A stretch of 64,000 bases of DNA, from positions 248,001 to 312,000 of the forward strand of contig CAJXSZ010000001.1 in NCBI GenBank assembly GCA_913060815.1, read 5' to 3'. The notes under the pieces are model-generated. The model was not told where the DNA came from. It saw only the letters and a program-made list of their open reading frames with translations, and did not search any database. Positions 9,377 through 19,575 of this stretch are shown here, piece after piece. The position numbers and the translations under genes are program-made. Every line of letters starts with the position of its first letter. Within the stretch, counting starts at the first letter, position 1. The DNA is from an uncultured Sulfitobacter sp. (lineage in GTDB: Bacteria > Pseudomonadota > Alphaproteobacteria > Rhodobacterales > Rhodobacteraceae).

Positions 9377-10060
9377 ATGAGCAATAGCGACGGATTTATC
9401 GAAGAAGTCACCGAAGAGCTGCGGCGCGATCAGATGATGGCCAAGCTCAAGAAATACGGCTGGATTGCGGTCCTTGCCGTGCTGCTGATTGTAGGTGGCG
9501 CCGCGTTCTCGGAGTACCGCAAAGCACAGGCGCGCGCACAGGCCGAAGGGCTGGGCGATGCTATTCTGGCCGCTCTGGATTCAGGCGAGGCTGATGCCCG
9601 CGTTGCAGCCCTTGGCGCTGTAGAAGCAGCCGACCCGCAAGCAGGCGTCATCCTCTCCATGCTCTCCGCGTCAGAAAAGCTGGCTGCGCAAGACCTCGAA
9701 GGGGCCATCGAGAGCCTCAATGCCGTTGTGTTGAACGGTGATGTTCCCCAGATTTACCGCGACATTGCGCAGTTCAAGGCATTGACCCTTCAAGCAGAGA
9801 CAATGCCAGCAGGCGAGCGCAAACAGGGGTTCGAAGCGCTGGGCACTGCGGGCAACCGTCTTAGCCTGCTGGCCCAGGAGCAATTGGCACTGATTGCCAT
9901 TCAGGAGGGTGATACGGCTGGTGCGGTCGAGCAGTATCAGACGATCCTCAGCGATGCTCAGGTCACACCGGACTTGCAACAACGCGCATTGCAGGTGATT
10001 GTAGCCTTGGGTGGGGAGCCTGACCTGAGCGGTGCCCCGATTGATGAGAATAACGGATAA
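9377..10060 (+). CDS. YfgM/TPR-like membrane-anchored protein
   Basis: 227 aa. The N-terminal cytoplasmic stretch MSNSDGFIEEVTEELRRDQ and a single TM helix (about residues 28-46) are typical of the YfgM/TPR_21 family, whose E. coli member associates with SecYEG and periplasmic chaperones. The remainder is Ala-rich helical TPR-like repeats facing the periplasm. It lies 60 bases before bamB, an arrangement shared with many proteobacteria (YfgM-BamB-Der), which supports a role in envelope protein export. Confidence 0.8.
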   Translation: MSNSDGFIEEVTEELRRDQMMAKLKKYGWIAVLAVLLIVGGAAFSEYRKAQARAQAEGLGDAILAALDSGEADARVAALGAVEAADPQAGVILSMLSASEKLAAQDLEGAIESLNAVVLNGDVPQIYRDIAQFKALTLQAETMPAGERKQGFEALGTAGNRLSLLAQEQLALIAIQEGDTAGAVEQYQTILSDAQVTPDLQQRALQVIVALGGEPDLSGAPIDENNG

Positions 10061-10120
10061 GGATGCCGCATCCCCCAGCCGCCAAAGCGGGGATGAAACG
10101 CAGACCAGAGTGAGCAGGCT

Positions 10121-11506
10121 ATGACAGACTTCAGTTTTCCAACAAATGCGTCCTTGTCCCGCAATCGCCGCCGCTCTGCCCGAGGGTTGGCCCTCGGTGC
10201 CTTAGGTCTGGTAGGGATGCTTGCAGCCTGCGCCGAGCCGCAGGTGATCTTGCCGGGGGAGCGTGAGGACATCCGCTCGGTTTTGCAAAATGATGTCGTC
10301 TATGAGGGTCAAGCGCCTGCGTTCGAGGGCAACACCAGCCGCGCCATCTCGTTGCCAGCGGCAAGGGTGAACGCCAACTGGAGCCAGAGCACAGGCAGCC
10401 CGTCGGGCCGCGTGAGCCATCCTGCGCTCGGCGGATCGCTGACCTTGGCTTGGGCCGCAGATATCGGTGAAGGCGACAGCCGCAAGCACCGCATCACAGC
10501 CGCCCCTGTCGTGTCCGACGGACGCATCTTTACCCTCGATGCGCAATCTGTGGTCACCGCGACGTCCACATCGGGAGCTACACTGTGGCGTGCCGATTTG
10601 CGCCCCGCGCGCGATCAGGCAGGGGATGCAACGGGCGGTGGCCTCGTTGTTGCGGGCGATACCGTCTATATTTCTATCGGATTTGGCGTGCTGGCCGCGT
10701 TGGATGCCACATCAGGCGCTGTGCGCTGGTCACAACAGCTCGACGCGAGCGGATCGGGCACGCCGACAGTCTCGGGCGATCTTGTTTACGTTACCGCGGG
10801 TGACAACACAGGCTGGGCCGTAAACCGCAAGGACGGCACCGTCGAGTGGCAGATCGGTTCCAGCACGGACACCAACAATGTTCTGGGCGCGCCAGCGCCG
10901 GCGCTGACCAGTGATCTGGCGATCTTTGCCTTTGGCTCTGGCGAGGTGCAGGCCGTGTTCCGCCTCGGTGGTCTGAGCCGCTGGAATGCTTCCATTCTAG
11001 GCAAGCGCGGCGGTCGTGCGCTCAGCAACGTTTCTGACGTGACAGCAGCCCCCGTTATTTCGGGGAACCGCCTTTATGTGGGCAACCAGTCGGGGCGCAT
11101 TGCTGCGCTTGATGTCAACTCTGGCGACCGTCTCTGGACAGCACGCGACGGCGCTATCGGCCCCGTATGGCCCGTGGGTGGCAGCGTGTTTGCGGTGAGC
11201 GATCTGAATGAGCTTCTGCGCCTTGATGCCTCGGATGGCTCGAAAATCTGGGGTGTGCAACTGCCCAACTTCACCGAGCGCAAGCCAAAGAAGCAAAGCC
11301 GCGTCACGCCGCACCATGGTCCAATCGTGGCCGGAGGGCGCGTAATCCTTGTGTCGGGTGACGGCATTCTGCGCAGCTTTGATCCGACCAACGGCACACT
11401 TGTAGGCACAGCCGAAATCCCGGGTGGGGCTACAACTGCGCCTGCTATTGCAGGTGGTACCCTCTACGTCGTCTCTGCAAACGGGCAATTGCTCGCCTAC
11501 CGGTAA
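10121..11506 (+). CDS. bamB: Outer-membrane assembly lipoprotein BamB-like (PQQ-like beta-propeller)
   Basis: 461 aa. A twin-arginine-containing basic N-terminus leads into a hydrophobic stretch and lipobox LAAC (Cys37), so it should be an outer-membrane lipoprotein. The body is made of repeated beta-propeller blades with the PQQ-type pattern, for example [25 protein letters not shown] and [15 protein letters not shown]. Position between the YfgM-like gene and der matches the conserved bamB neighbourhood. Alphaproteobacterial BamB diverges from E. coli, so the symbol rests on domain plus context. Confidence 0.8.
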   Translation: MTDFSFPTNASLSRNRRRSARGLALGALGLVGMLAACAEPQVILPGEREDIRSVLQNDVVYEGQAPAFEGNTSRAISLPAARVNANWSQSTGSPSGRVSHPALGGSLTLAWAADIGEGDSRKHRITAAPVVSDGRIFTLDAQSVVTATSTSGATLWRADLRPARDQAGDATGGGLVVAGDTVYISIGFGVLAALDATSGAVRWSQQLDASGSGTPTVSGDLVYVTAGDNTGWAVNRKDGTVEWQIGSSTDTNNVLGAPAPALTSDLAIFAFGSGEVQAVFRLGGLSRWNASILGKRGGRALSNVSDVTAAPVISGNRLYVGNQSGRIAALDVNSGDRLWTARDGAIGPVWPVGGSVFAVSDLNELLRLDASDGSKIWGVQLPNFTERKPKKQSRVTPHHGPIVAGGRVILVSGDGILRSFDPTNGTLVGTAEIPGGATTAPAIAGGTLYVVSANGQLLAYR

Positions 11507-11588
11507 GTATCGTTCAATCGAGACAGGGCTTTCGCACAGCAGCACTTTGCGCTATTGCGCGGGTCTAACCCTGCTCGGAGCCTCAAGC

Positions 11589-13076
11589 ATGTCTTTCACC
11601 CTCGCAATTGTGGGCCGTCCCAATGTGGGCAAATCCACGCTGTTTAACCGCCTTGTAGGCAAGCGCCTTGCGTTGGTCGATGACCAGCCCGGTGTGACGC
11701 GTGACTTGCGCGAAGGTGCGGCGCGGCTGGCGGATTTGCGCTTTACCGTGATTGACACCGCAGGTCTTGAAGAGGTCACAGACGACAGCCTGCAGGGCCG
11801 GATGCGACGCCTGACAGAGCGTGCTGTGGATATGGCTGACATTTGTCTGTTCATGGTGGATGCGCGCGTGGGCATTACGCCCTCTGATCTGGTTTTTGCC
11901 GATATCCTGCGCAAACGCTCGGCCCATGTCATCCTCGCGGCCAATAAGGCCGAAGGGAATGCGGCCGAAGCGGGCGTGCTAGAAGCGTATTCGCTGGGGC
12001 TGGGAGAGCCAGTGCGCCTGTCCGCCGAGCATGGCGAAGGGCTTACCGATCTCTACACGATGTTGATGCCACTGGCTGACGGTTTTGCAGAAACCCGTGT
12101 GGATGACACGCCCGAGGTGGATGTCGATCTGAGTGAGGAGCAGGGCGATGACATGGACGCGGTCCCCATGCCCACCCGCGCCAAACCGCTTCAAGTCGCT
12201 GTAGTCGGCCGCCCGAATGCAGGCAAATCCACGCTGATCAACCAGATCGTGAAAGAAGACCGCTTGCTCACTGGGCCGGAGGCGGGGATCACCCGCGATG
12301 CGATCTCGCTCATCACCGAATGGGCAGGGCCCGACGGGGTCGGCGTGCCGATGCGCATTTTCGACACTGCAGGAATGCGTAAAAAGGCTAAGGTTCAGGA
12401 GAAGCTTGAAAAGCTCAGCGTGAGCGATGGTCTACGCGCAGTGAAATTTGCCGAAGTTGTTGTCGTGCTTCTGGATGCCGAGATCCCGTTCGAGCAGCAG
12501 GATTTGCGCATTGCCGATCTGGCAGAGCGCGAAGGCCGCGCCGTGGTTGTTGCTGTGAACAAATGGGACGTTGAGGAAGACAAGCAGGGCAAGCTCAAGG
12601 AGCTCAAGGAGAGCTTTGAGCGTTTGCTGCCACAGTTGCGTGGCGCGCCGCTGATCACAGTCTCTGCCAAGACGGGCAGGGGGCTGGACCGTCTGCAACA
12701 GGCGATTATGCGCGCCTATGATATGTGGAACCGCCGTGTCAGCACCGCACAGCTCAATCGCTGGCTGTCTGGCATGATGGAGGCGCACCCGCCCCCCGCA
12801 CCGCAAGGCAAACGGATCAAGATGCGCTACATGACCCAAGCCAAAACGCGTCCCCCCGGTTTTGTGGTCATGTGCAGCCACCCTGACAAAGTGCCAGAGA
12901 GCTATAGCCGCTATCTGGTGAACGGGCTACGCCTCGACTTTGACATGCCCGGGACGCCGATCCGTCTTTGGATGCGCGGCCAGTCGGATGCGAACCCCTA
13001 TAAAGGGCGCAAGAAGGCAGCACCTTCAAAACTTCGAAAACACGTGGGCAGCAACCGCAACGACGGCAGCAGGTAG
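11589..13076 (+). CDS. der: Ribosome-associated GTPase Der (EngA)
   Basis: 495 aa from ATG 11589, preceded by GGAG 8 bases upstream; upstream in-frame codons fall inside bamB. Two tandem GTPase domains are visible: GRPNVGKST ... DTAGLEE ... NKAEG, then GRPNAGKST ... [11 protein letters not shown] ... NKWD, followed by the C-terminal KH-like domain ([19 protein letters not shown]). Der acts in 50S subunit maturation. Length fits the family. Transcription probably ends at the hairpin shared with the convergent TspO-like gene. Confidence 0.95.
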   Translation: MSFTLAIVGRPNVGKSTLFNRLVGKRLALVDDQPGVTRDLREGAARLADLRFTVIDTAGLEEVTDDSLQGRMRRLTERAVDMADICLFMVDARVGITPSDLVFADILRKRSAHVILAANKAEGNAAEAGVLEAYSLGLGEPVRLSAEHGEGLTDLYTMLMPLADGFAETRVDDTPEVDVDLSEEQGDDMDAVPMPTRAKPLQVAVVGRPNAGKSTLINQIVKEDRLLTGPEAGITRDAISLITEWAGPDGVGVPMRIFDTAGMRKKAKVQEKLEKLSVSDGLRAVKFAEVVVVLLDAEIPFEQQDLRIADLAEREGRAVVVAVNKWDVEEDKQGKLKELKESFERLLPQLRGAPLITVSAKTGRGLDRLQQAIMRAYDMWNRRVSTAQLNRWLSGMMEAHPPPAPQGKRIKMRYMTQAKTRPPGFVVMCSHPDKVPESYSRYLVNGLRLDFDMPGTPIRLWMRGQSDANPYKGRKKAAPSKLRKHVGSNRNDGSR

Positions 13077-13100
13077 CGTTCAGGATACGCTAGGACGAGT

Positions 13101-13127
13101 GAGTCTATCGGAGGTTCCGATAGACTC
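13101..13127. terminator. Hairpin between convergent der and TspO-like gene
   Basis: Perfect 12-bp stem GAGTCTATCGGA / TCCGATAGACTC with a 3-base loop. Its right arm runs into the stop codon of the convergent gene. There is no T-tract on either side, so it may serve both strands as a weak or rho-assisted terminator. Confidence 0.6.
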
Positions 13128-13839
13128 AGCGGCCTGCGCGCCATGCTTTGAACGTGGGCACACATAGGGCTACAGCACCACCGGCGGCCAAGGCGGCCAC
13201 TGTCATGTTTGGCTGGGCAAAATTCTGTACGACCACGGCAACCAAAGCCCAAATGACGGCAATGCCGTAGCTTGGGGCGCGCTTGAGTTGGCTCTGCACA
13301 GCTGATGCGATGACCAGCGCCAGAAAAATAGCCGCCAGCGCGGCTGTTGTACTGTCGAGGTATCCATAGCCTGCTGCAAGCAATCCCAGAGATACGCAGG
13401 AGGCAGCACTCAGCCAGCCTGCATAAAGCCCCACGGGAAGTGCTGCAAACCAGCGATCATGGGCAGGGCTGCGAAACAGCGCGACCAAGGCGGTGATCAG
13501 CATGATCCATATCAGCACGGAGGCCCAGACGGGGCTGGCCACAGCCACCGCCAGCCACACTGCGCCCACTCCCAGCGAAGGGATCAGCGCCAACCGCATT
13601 GCATGCCACGCTTCATCCTCGCGCCGTTTCCAGACGCCAAAGCCCAAGCCCACCAACAGCCAAAGGTAGATGACGCCCCAGATCGCAAAGGCATATCCTT
13701 CGGGCTGAACAGGCGGATTTACCTGCGGCACTGGAAATTGCTCGGGGTCAAATCCGCCGAAATCGGGCACAAAAGCGGGTGAGAAGGCAAACAACCCGCT
13801 AAGGATAAACGTCAAAATCGCGACGGCACTACGTGACAT
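13126..13839 (-). CDS. TspO/MBR-like multi-pass membrane protein
   Basis: 237 aa, almost entirely hydrophobic with about six to seven helices, rich in Trp, with PVQPEGYAFAIWGVIYLWLLVG near the start and SYGIAVIWALVAVVVQN near the end. This is the pattern of tryptophan-rich sensory protein (TspO/MBR-like) relatives in alphaproteobacteria. TspO proteins bind tetrapyrroles; whether this longer relative does is unknown. AAAGGT precedes the ATG. It is divergent from the DUF2235 gene. Confidence 0.65.
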   Translation of the reverse strand: MSRSAVAILTFILSGLFAFSPAFVPDFGGFDPEQFPVPQVNPPVQPEGYAFAIWGVIYLWLLVGLGFGVWKRREDEAWHAMRLALIPSLGVGAVWLAVAVASPVWASVLIWIMLITALVALFRSPAHDRWFAALPVGLYAGWLSAASCVSLGLLAAGYGYLDSTTAALAAIFLALVIASAVQSQLKRAPSYGIAVIWALVAVVVQNFAQPNMTVAALAAGGAVALCVPTFKAWRAGR

Positions 13840-13903
13840 TTGGGACCTTTCTGGTCAAAACTTGTTTCTTCAAAGCGACATATAACACAAAGGAGCTTCG
13901 CCA

Positions 13904-15106
13904 ATGGCACGCATCGCACTTTTTTGCGACGGTACATGGAACAGCCCGACGTTGAAACAGCCGACACATGTGGTGCAGCTTTTTGAAAAGACGCGCCGCA
14001 CAAACGCGCAGCACACCCACTATTTCGAGGGTGTTGGCACGGGGGTAAACGAGGCTGGTCTGTTTGGCAAAGCACTGATGAAAATTGGTGGCGGTGCCTT
14101 TGGTTGGGGGCTGAACGAGAACATCAAACAGGCTTATACAGCGCTCTGCGAGCAATATGAGGCGGGGGACGAGATATTTATCTTTGGCTTCTCGCGTGGG
14201 GCATATACTGCGCGATCGTTGGCGGGAATGATCCGAAAATGCGGCATCGTCAGCGATCCGACACCTGACAAGATCGACGAGGCGTTTCGCCTTTACCGCA
14301 AACCGGGTGTGGCCAACCACCCCGATGCGCTTCACATTATGAAAAAGCGCCGCAGGCTTTCGCCACGCTTTGCGACTTCGGCCAGTGATATCAACTGGCG
14401 CAGCGTGACGCCTTGGGCGAATGATCCCGCAGAGATGCATAAGGTCGAGATTGCCTATCTCGGTGTCTGGGACACGGTTGGATCATTGGGAATTCCCGCG
14501 CCATTGTTGGGGCCTATAGCCAACCTTTGGAACAGCAGATACCGTTTTCACGACACGCTGCTCTCCTCGATGGTCAAAGCGGCGCGTCATGCGGTGGCGC
14601 TGGACGAGCGGCGCGTGTTTTTCCGGCCCGCTCTTTGGGACAACCTCGAAGCCTCTCGCGATGACGCAGGTCTGAACCGCGGCGACCGCACCGAGGCAAG
14701 GCCGTATCAGCAGGTCTGGTTCACGGGCACCCATGCGATCATTGGCGGATCGGCTGCGAAGGCGCGCGCGTTGACGGGACAATCCTTGCAGTGGGTTGCC
14801 GATGGCGCACAGGCCGCAGGGCTCGAGATCGCGATGGAGGACCTGCTGGACCGCGTGCCTGATCCGCTTGCCAACAGCCATACGCTTGACCAGCCGCCGC
14901 TGCTCTATCAGATCGCGGGCAATTTTCTGAAATGGCGAAAAGGGCCGGGTCATCCGATTGATCTGCACCCAAGCGCTGACGCCCGTGTGAAAGGGCGGCG
15001 GGACTATCGCCCGCGTTCGCTCAAGAACCTGATGCCCGCATTATTCGGGGAGGCAGAAGTGCGTGACACAGTGTCGGATCGTCAGAAAGAAGGGCCGCAG
15101 CGCTAG
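13904..15106 (+). CDS. DUF2235 alpha/beta hydrolase (Tle1-like)
   Basis: 400 aa. It starts ARIALFCDGTWN, the conserved DUF2235 opening, and carries the nucleophile elbow GFSRGAYTAR (Ser97), a VWDTVGSLGIP block and a late HAIIGGSA region. DUF2235 includes the type VI phospholipase effector Tle1 but also many stand-alone cytosolic proteins. No signal peptide, Vgr, PAAR or immunity-like gene is beside it, so a housekeeping or lipid-related hydrolase is as likely as an effector. AAGGAG lies 10 bases before the ATG. Confidence 0.82.
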   Translation: MARIALFCDGTWNSPTLKQPTHVVQLFEKTRRTNAQHTHYFEGVGTGVNEAGLFGKALMKIGGGAFGWGLNENIKQAYTALCEQYEAGDEIFIFGFSRGAYTARSLAGMIRKCGIVSDPTPDKIDEAFRLYRKPGVANHPDALHIMKKRRRLSPRFATSASDINWRSVTPWANDPAEMHKVEIAYLGVWDTVGSLGIPAPLLGPIANLWNSRYRFHDTLLSSMVKAARHAVALDERRVFFRPALWDNLEASRDDAGLNRGDRTEARPYQQVWFTGTHAIIGGSAAKARALTGQSLQWVADGAQAAGLEIAMEDLLDRVPDPLANSHTLDQPPLLYQIAGNFLKWRKGPGHPIDLHPSADARVKGRRDYRPRSLKNLMPALFGEAEVRDTVSDRQKEGPQR

Positions 15107-15116
15107 GCCGCGGCCC
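15092..15116. terminator. Possible hairpin between DUF2235 gene and serS
   Basis: GGGCCGC / GCGGCCC 7-bp stem spanning the DUF2235 stop codon, between convergent genes. No T-tract, so only a candidate. Confidence 0.35.
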
Positions 15117-15122
15117 GATTGA

Positions 15123-16415
15123 TCAGGCGAGGGTGCCTTCGAGCGTGAGCGTCGTCTTGCCGCCCAGATAGGGGGCAAGCACGGCTGGCAGCACTACGGT
15201 GCCATCTTCCTGCTGGCCATTCTCAAGCACGGCGATCAGACAACGCCCCACTGCAAGGCCCGAGCCGTTGAGTGTGTGCACAAATTGCGGTTTGCCGCCA
15301 CCTTCGGGCTTGAAACGCGCATTCATGCGACGCGCTTGAAAATCGCCCGTGGTCGAGACGGAGCTGATCTCGCGGTAGGCGTTCTGCCCGGGCAACCAAG
15401 CTTCGATGTCATAGGTGCGCCGCGCCCCGAACCCCATGTCGCCGGTGCATAGCAAAACGGTGCGATACGGCACGCCCAAGCGTTCGAGAATATCCTCGGC
15501 GCAGGTCAGCATGCGCTTTTGCTCGGCGTCCGAGTCCTCGGGCAGGGTGATGGAGACCATCTCGACCTTTTCGAACTGGTGCTGGCGCAACATCCCAGAT
15601 GTGTCGCGGCCCGCGCTGCCCGCTTCGGAGCGGAAGCACAGCGTGTGCGCGGTCATGCGGCGGGGCAGATCGGCGGCCTCCAGCGTTTCACCTGCGACGG
15701 TATAGGTCAGCGGGACTTCTGAGGTCGGGACAAGCCACATGCCTTCTTCGGTGCGGTAGCTGTCCTCACCGAATTTCGGCAGCTTGTCCGTGCCATACAT
15801 CGCCTCGTCACGCACCAGAACAGGCGTGTTCACCTCCGTCAGGCCGTTCTCGTCGACATGCACATCAAGCATGAATTGCGCCAGAGCGCGGTGGATACGC
15901 GCCACACCCCGCTTGAGCATGACAAATCTTGCTCCTGACGTCTTGGCCGCCGTCTCAAAATCCATCGAGGCTGCAACGCTGTCGAGATCATAGTGCTCAC
16001 GCGCCTCGAAAGCGAAGTCAGGCATTTCGCCCCATTTCTTCACTTCGACATTGTCGGCTTCGTCAGCACCTTGAGGCACATCCTCGGCAGGGCTGTTGGG
16101 CAGGCGTGCCAGCATATCGGTTAGTTGGGCATCCAGCTCTTTGGCCTCCGCCTGCATCGCTGCGACTTCTGCCTTCTTTTCGGAGACCAGTGCGCGCAGG
16201 CGCTCGAATTCCGCCTCGTCACCTTTGGCCTTTGCAGCGCCGACTTGTTTGGACGCTGCATTCTGGTCGGCTTGGGCGGCCTCGGCGGATTGGATTTTCG
16301 CACGCCGCTCCGCATCAAGGGCCAGAATGGAAGAGGACACAGGCGCATCGCCCCGCCGCGCCAAGGCGGCGTCGAAAGCATCGGGATTGTCGCGTATGGC
16401 ACGAATGTCATGCAT
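15123..16415 (-). CDS. serS: Seryl-tRNA synthetase
   Basis: 430 aa from ATG 16415; GGAGGA stands 6-7 bases upstream, which favours it over an ATG five codons earlier. It begins [22 protein letters not shown] and has a coiled-coil tRNA-binding arm rich in Ala/Glu/Lys (about residues 35-105). The class II catalytic core follows, with motif 2 ([20 protein letters not shown]) and motif 3 near the C-terminus ([16 protein letters not shown]). It charges tRNA-Ser; a tRNA-Ser(TGA) gene lies at 49.8 kb. Full length. Confidence 0.97.
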   Translation of the reverse strand: MHDIRAIRDNPDAFDAALARRGDAPVSSSILALDAERRAKIQSAEAAQADQNAASKQVGAAKAKGDEAEFERLRALVSEKKAEVAAMQAEAKELDAQLTDMLARLPNSPAEDVPQGADEADNVEVKKWGEMPDFAFEAREHYDLDSVAASMDFETAAKTSGARFVMLKRGVARIHRALAQFMLDVHVDENGLTEVNTPVLVRDEAMYGTDKLPKFGEDSYRTEEGMWLVPTSEVPLTYTVAGETLEAADLPRRMTAHTLCFRSEAGSAGRDTSGMLRQHQFEKVEMVSITLPEDSDAEQKRMLTCAEDILERLGVPYRTVLLCTGDMGFGARRTYDIEAWLPGQNAYREISSVSTTGDFQARRMNARFKPEGGGKPQFVHTLNGSGLAVGRCLIAVLENGQQEDGTVVLPAVLAPYLGGKTTLTLEGTLA

Positions 16416-16638
16416 CTGTTTGTCCTCCAAAAAGTGAATCGTTCAGCGGCGTTATGGCCCATAATCGGGCACGGGCCTAGGGGGGCTGGAAAGGTGCTGT
16501 GCAAAACGCTGAAATAGCACCCCGATCTGCCCGAATATCGCGGCCAGCGCCTTGCAAAGCCCACTTTGCGCGCATAGGTTCTGGCGAACTTCAGATATGA
16601 GGGCGCGCGCGCCTTCTCGCGTCAAAAAGGACCCACCG

Positions 16639-16917
16639 ATGTCAGGTATTGAGCAGTTTATCCCACTTATTCTTATCTTCGGGATCATGTATTTCCTGCT
16701 AATCCGTCCACAGCAGAAAAAGCTCAAAGAGCATCAGGCGATGGTCGCAGCACTGCGCCGTGGCGATCAGGTGGTCACGCAGGGTGGCGTGGTAGGCAAG
16801 GTCGTCAAAGTCAAAGATGACGGTGAGCTGGAGCTCGAAATTGCGGATGGCGTTAAAGTGCGCGTGATCCAAAGCACAATCGCTACCGTGATCAACAAGA
16901 CCGAACCGGCCAAGTAA
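16639..16917 (+). CDS. yajC: Preprotein translocase subunit YajC
   Basis: 92 aa from ATG 16639 with AAAAAGGA upstream. One TM helix (about residues 5-23, IPLILIFGIMYFLLIRPQQ) is followed by the typical basic stretch KKLKEHQAMVAALRRGDQV and the small beta domain TQGGVVGKVVKV. YajC joins SecDF at the SecYEG translocon. First gene of a long forward run; secD starts 37 bases later. Confidence 0.95.
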   Translation: MSGIEQFIPLILIFGIMYFLLIRPQQKKLKEHQAMVAALRRGDQVVTQGGVVGKVVKVKDDGELELEIADGVKVRVIQSTIATVINKTEPAK

Positions 16918-16954
16918 ACCTTACCCCAGCGACCAAGACGAAAAGGCGGGCGAT

Positions 16955-18604
16955 ATGCTCCAGATATCCATATGGAAACGCATCGCCATCTGGCTGACCT
17001 GTGCGGTTGGCCTCATGCTCGCTGCGCCCAACGGTTTTTATTCCGTTGTCGAAGGGCACAATGATGCCGTCAAAGAGATCGAACTTTCGGGCAGTACCGA
17101 GGCGCTTGAGGCGCAGCGCAGCTTGTGGCCCGACTTCTTGCCCAATGGTCTGGTCAATCTGGGTCTTGATCTGCGCGGCGGCGCGCATCTGCTTGCCGAA
17201 GTGCGGGTGGAAGAAGTGTACAGCGCGCGGCTTGAGGCGATGTGGCCCGAGGTGCGCGACGCGGTGCGCGGCATCACGCCCGTTCGTTTGCAACAGTCCG
17301 CTCCTACGGAGTTAAAAGTCCGGTTGACGGATGAGACGAAGATGGCGGAGGCCATGGCAGTTGTGCGCGGGTTGGCGCAGCCTGTGCAGACCCTGACAGG
17401 CGCAGGGGCCAGCGATATCGAAGTGAGCGGCGAAAACGGTATCATTACCGTCGTGCTGTCCGAGGCTGAAAAAAGCGCCACAGACGAGCGTACGATGCAG
17501 CAATCGCTCGAGATTATCCGCCGACGCATCGACGAGGTCGGGACACGTGAGCCGACGATCCAGCGCCAAGGCACTGACCGGATCCTGATCCAAGTGCCCG
17601 GCATCGGCTCAGCCGCCGAGCTGAAGGCGATCATCGGCACTACAGCGCAGCTGACCTTTAACCCTGTTGTGCGCCGCACTGCAGATGGCTCCGAGCGCGC
17701 AGGGATCGGCAACGAAATCGTGCCATCGCTCGACGAGAGTGGTATCTTCTATGTCTTGGAAAGTGCCCCCGTTGTGACGGGCGAAGAACTTGTGGATGCG
17801 CAGCCCAGCTTTGACCAGAATGGCGGCCCTGCGGTAAGCTTCCGCTTTAACACCTCGGGCGCGCGTAAGTTTGGCGACTATACGGCCGAGAATATCGGTT
17901 CACTCTTTGCGATTGTTCTGGATGATGAAGTCGTCAGCGCCCCGACGATTCAGAGCCATATCCCCGGCGGTTCGGGGATTATATCGGGGCGGTTCACTGT
18001 CGAGGAATCAACCCGCCTTGCCGTGTTGTTGCGCGCAGGCGCCTTGCCTGCTCAGCTCGATTTCCTTGAGGAACGCACAATCGGTCCCGAATTGGGTCAA
18101 GACAGTATTGATGCAGGTAAGGTCGCCACGATTGTGGCCTTCTCTCTGGTGCTCTTCTTTATGGTTGCGGCCTACGGGCTGTTCGGGGTGTTCGCCAACA
18201 TCGCACTCATCATTAACGTTGGCCTGTTGTTCGGCCTGCTGAGCCTCATCGGTGCTACGCTGACCCTTCCGGGAATCGCGGGGATCGTGCTGACCGTGGG
18301 CATGGCGGTAGATGCCAACGTGCTGGTGTTCGAGCGAATTCGCGAGGAGCTTGGTACGTCCAAAGGGCCTGCGCGCGCAATCGCCTTGGGCTATGAAAAG
18401 GCGCTGAGTGCGATTGTGGATGCCAATATCACCACATTCATCACGGCTGTGATCCTGTTTGCCATGGGCTCTGGCCCTGTACGCGGCTTCGCGATCACGC
18501 TGGGCCTTGGTATTCTCACGTCGGTCTTTACGGCGATCTTTGTAACACGTCTGATGGTGGTCATCTGGTTTGAGCGCCGCCGTCCCAAAACGATTGAGCT
18601 TTGA
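16955..18604 (+). CDS. secD: Protein translocase subunit SecD
   Basis: 549 aa. An N-terminal TM helix, the LGLDLRGGAHLLAEV motif, a large periplasmic P1 domain and a C-terminal block of five helices containing GMAVDANVLVFERIREE. SecD with SecF uses the proton-motive force to help pull proteins through SecYEG. AAAAGG precedes the start. secF follows after one base, and the order yajC-secD-secF is canonical. Confidence 0.96.
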   Translation: MLQISIWKRIAIWLTCAVGLMLAAPNGFYSVVEGHNDAVKEIELSGSTEALEAQRSLWPDFLPNGLVNLGLDLRGGAHLLAEVRVEEVYSARLEAMWPEVRDAVRGITPVRLQQSAPTELKVRLTDETKMAEAMAVVRGLAQPVQTLTGAGASDIEVSGENGIITVVLSEAEKSATDERTMQQSLEIIRRRIDEVGTREPTIQRQGTDRILIQVPGIGSAAELKAIIGTTAQLTFNPVVRRTADGSERAGIGNEIVPSLDESGIFYVLESAPVVTGEELVDAQPSFDQNGGPAVSFRFNTSGARKFGDYTAENIGSLFAIVLDDEVVSAPTIQSHIPGGSGIISGRFTVEESTRLAVLLRAGALPAQLDFLEERTIGPELGQDSIDAGKVATIVAFSLVLFFMVAAYGLFGVFANIALIINVGLLFGLLSLIGATLTLPGIAGIVLTVGMAVDANVLVFERIREELGTSKGPARAIALGYEKALSAIVDANITTFITAVILFAMGSGPVRGFAITLGLGILTSVFTAIFVTRLMVVIWFERRRPKTIEL

Positions 18605-18605
18605 T

Positions 18606-19574
18606 ATGCGCCTGAGACTTGTCAAACAGAACACCAATTTTGATTTCTTTTCCCGCTGGAAGCTCTGGCTGGGCATTTCCGGTCTGATGGTGGTGGTGGC
18701 GTTTGCCTCCTTCCTGCTTCAAGGCCTCAATTTCGGGATCGACTTTCGCGGTGGTACAACCATCCGTACCGAAAGCCCCCAGCCCGTTGTGATTGCCGAG
18801 TACCGCGACGCAATGGCGCCGTTGGGATTGGGCGATATCACCATCACCGAAGTATTCGATCCGCAATTCCGTGAAGACCAGAACGTCGCCATGGTACGCA
18901 TTCAGGCCCAAGACGGCGAAGAGGCTGTGACCACCGAGATGATTGAGGCCGTCGAGGGCGCGTTGGTGCAAGTGCGGCCAGACATAAAATTTATTTCTGT
19001 CGAATCTGTCGGACCGAAAGTTTCGGGCGAATTGATCAATACGGCCATCATTGCTGTGGTCCTAGCGATCGGGGCGGTGCTGATCTATATCTGGCTCAGA
19101 TTTGAGTGGCAGTTTGCGGCGGGTGCCGTACTGGCGCTGGTGCATGATGTCGTGTTGACCATTGGTGTCTTCTCGGAGCTGCAGATCAGGTTCGATCTGG
19201 CCATTATCGCGGCCTTGCTGACCATTGTGGGCTACTCGCTCAATGATACTGTGGTTGTGTTTGACCGCGTGCGCGAGAACCTGCGCAAGTATAAGAAACG
19301 CCCTCTTAAAGAGGTGCTGAACATGTCCATCAACGAGACCTTGAGCAGAACGTTTATGACCTCTGTCACCACCTTGCTGGCGCTGATTGCGCTCTTTGTG
19401 CTGGGCGGCGATGTGATCCGCGGCTTCGTATTTGCGATGATCTGGGGCGTAGTCGTAGGCACCTATTCATCGATTTTTGTGGCCACGGCGGCACTTCTTT
19501 ACTTCGGGGTCAAGCGGGACTGGTCCAAGCCTGACGCCAACGCAGGCACACAATACGCGAACGTCGACCCCTGA
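18606..19574 (+). CDS. secF: Protein translocase subunit SecF
   Basis: 322 aa from ATG 18606, immediately after the secD stop. It contains the SecF hallmark FGIDFRGGTTIRTE near residue 45, a periplasmic domain, and five C-terminal helices with VGYSLNDTVVVFDRVREN. Partner of SecD in the inner membrane. Spacing to secD (one base) implies translational coupling. Confidence 0.96.
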   Translation: MRLRLVKQNTNFDFFSRWKLWLGISGLMVVVAFASFLLQGLNFGIDFRGGTTIRTESPQPVVIAEYRDAMAPLGLGDITITEVFDPQFREDQNVAMVRIQAQDGEEAVTTEMIEAVEGALVQVRPDIKFISVESVGPKVSGELINTAIIAVVLAIGAVLIYIWLRFEWQFAAGAVLALVHDVVLTIGVFSELQIRFDLAIIAALLTIVGYSLNDTVVVFDRVRENLRKYKKRPLKEVLNMSINETLSRTFMTSVTTLLALIALFVLGGDVIRGFVFAMIWGVVVGTYSSIFVATAALLYFGVKRDWSKPDANAGTQYANVDP

Positions 19575-19575
19575 T

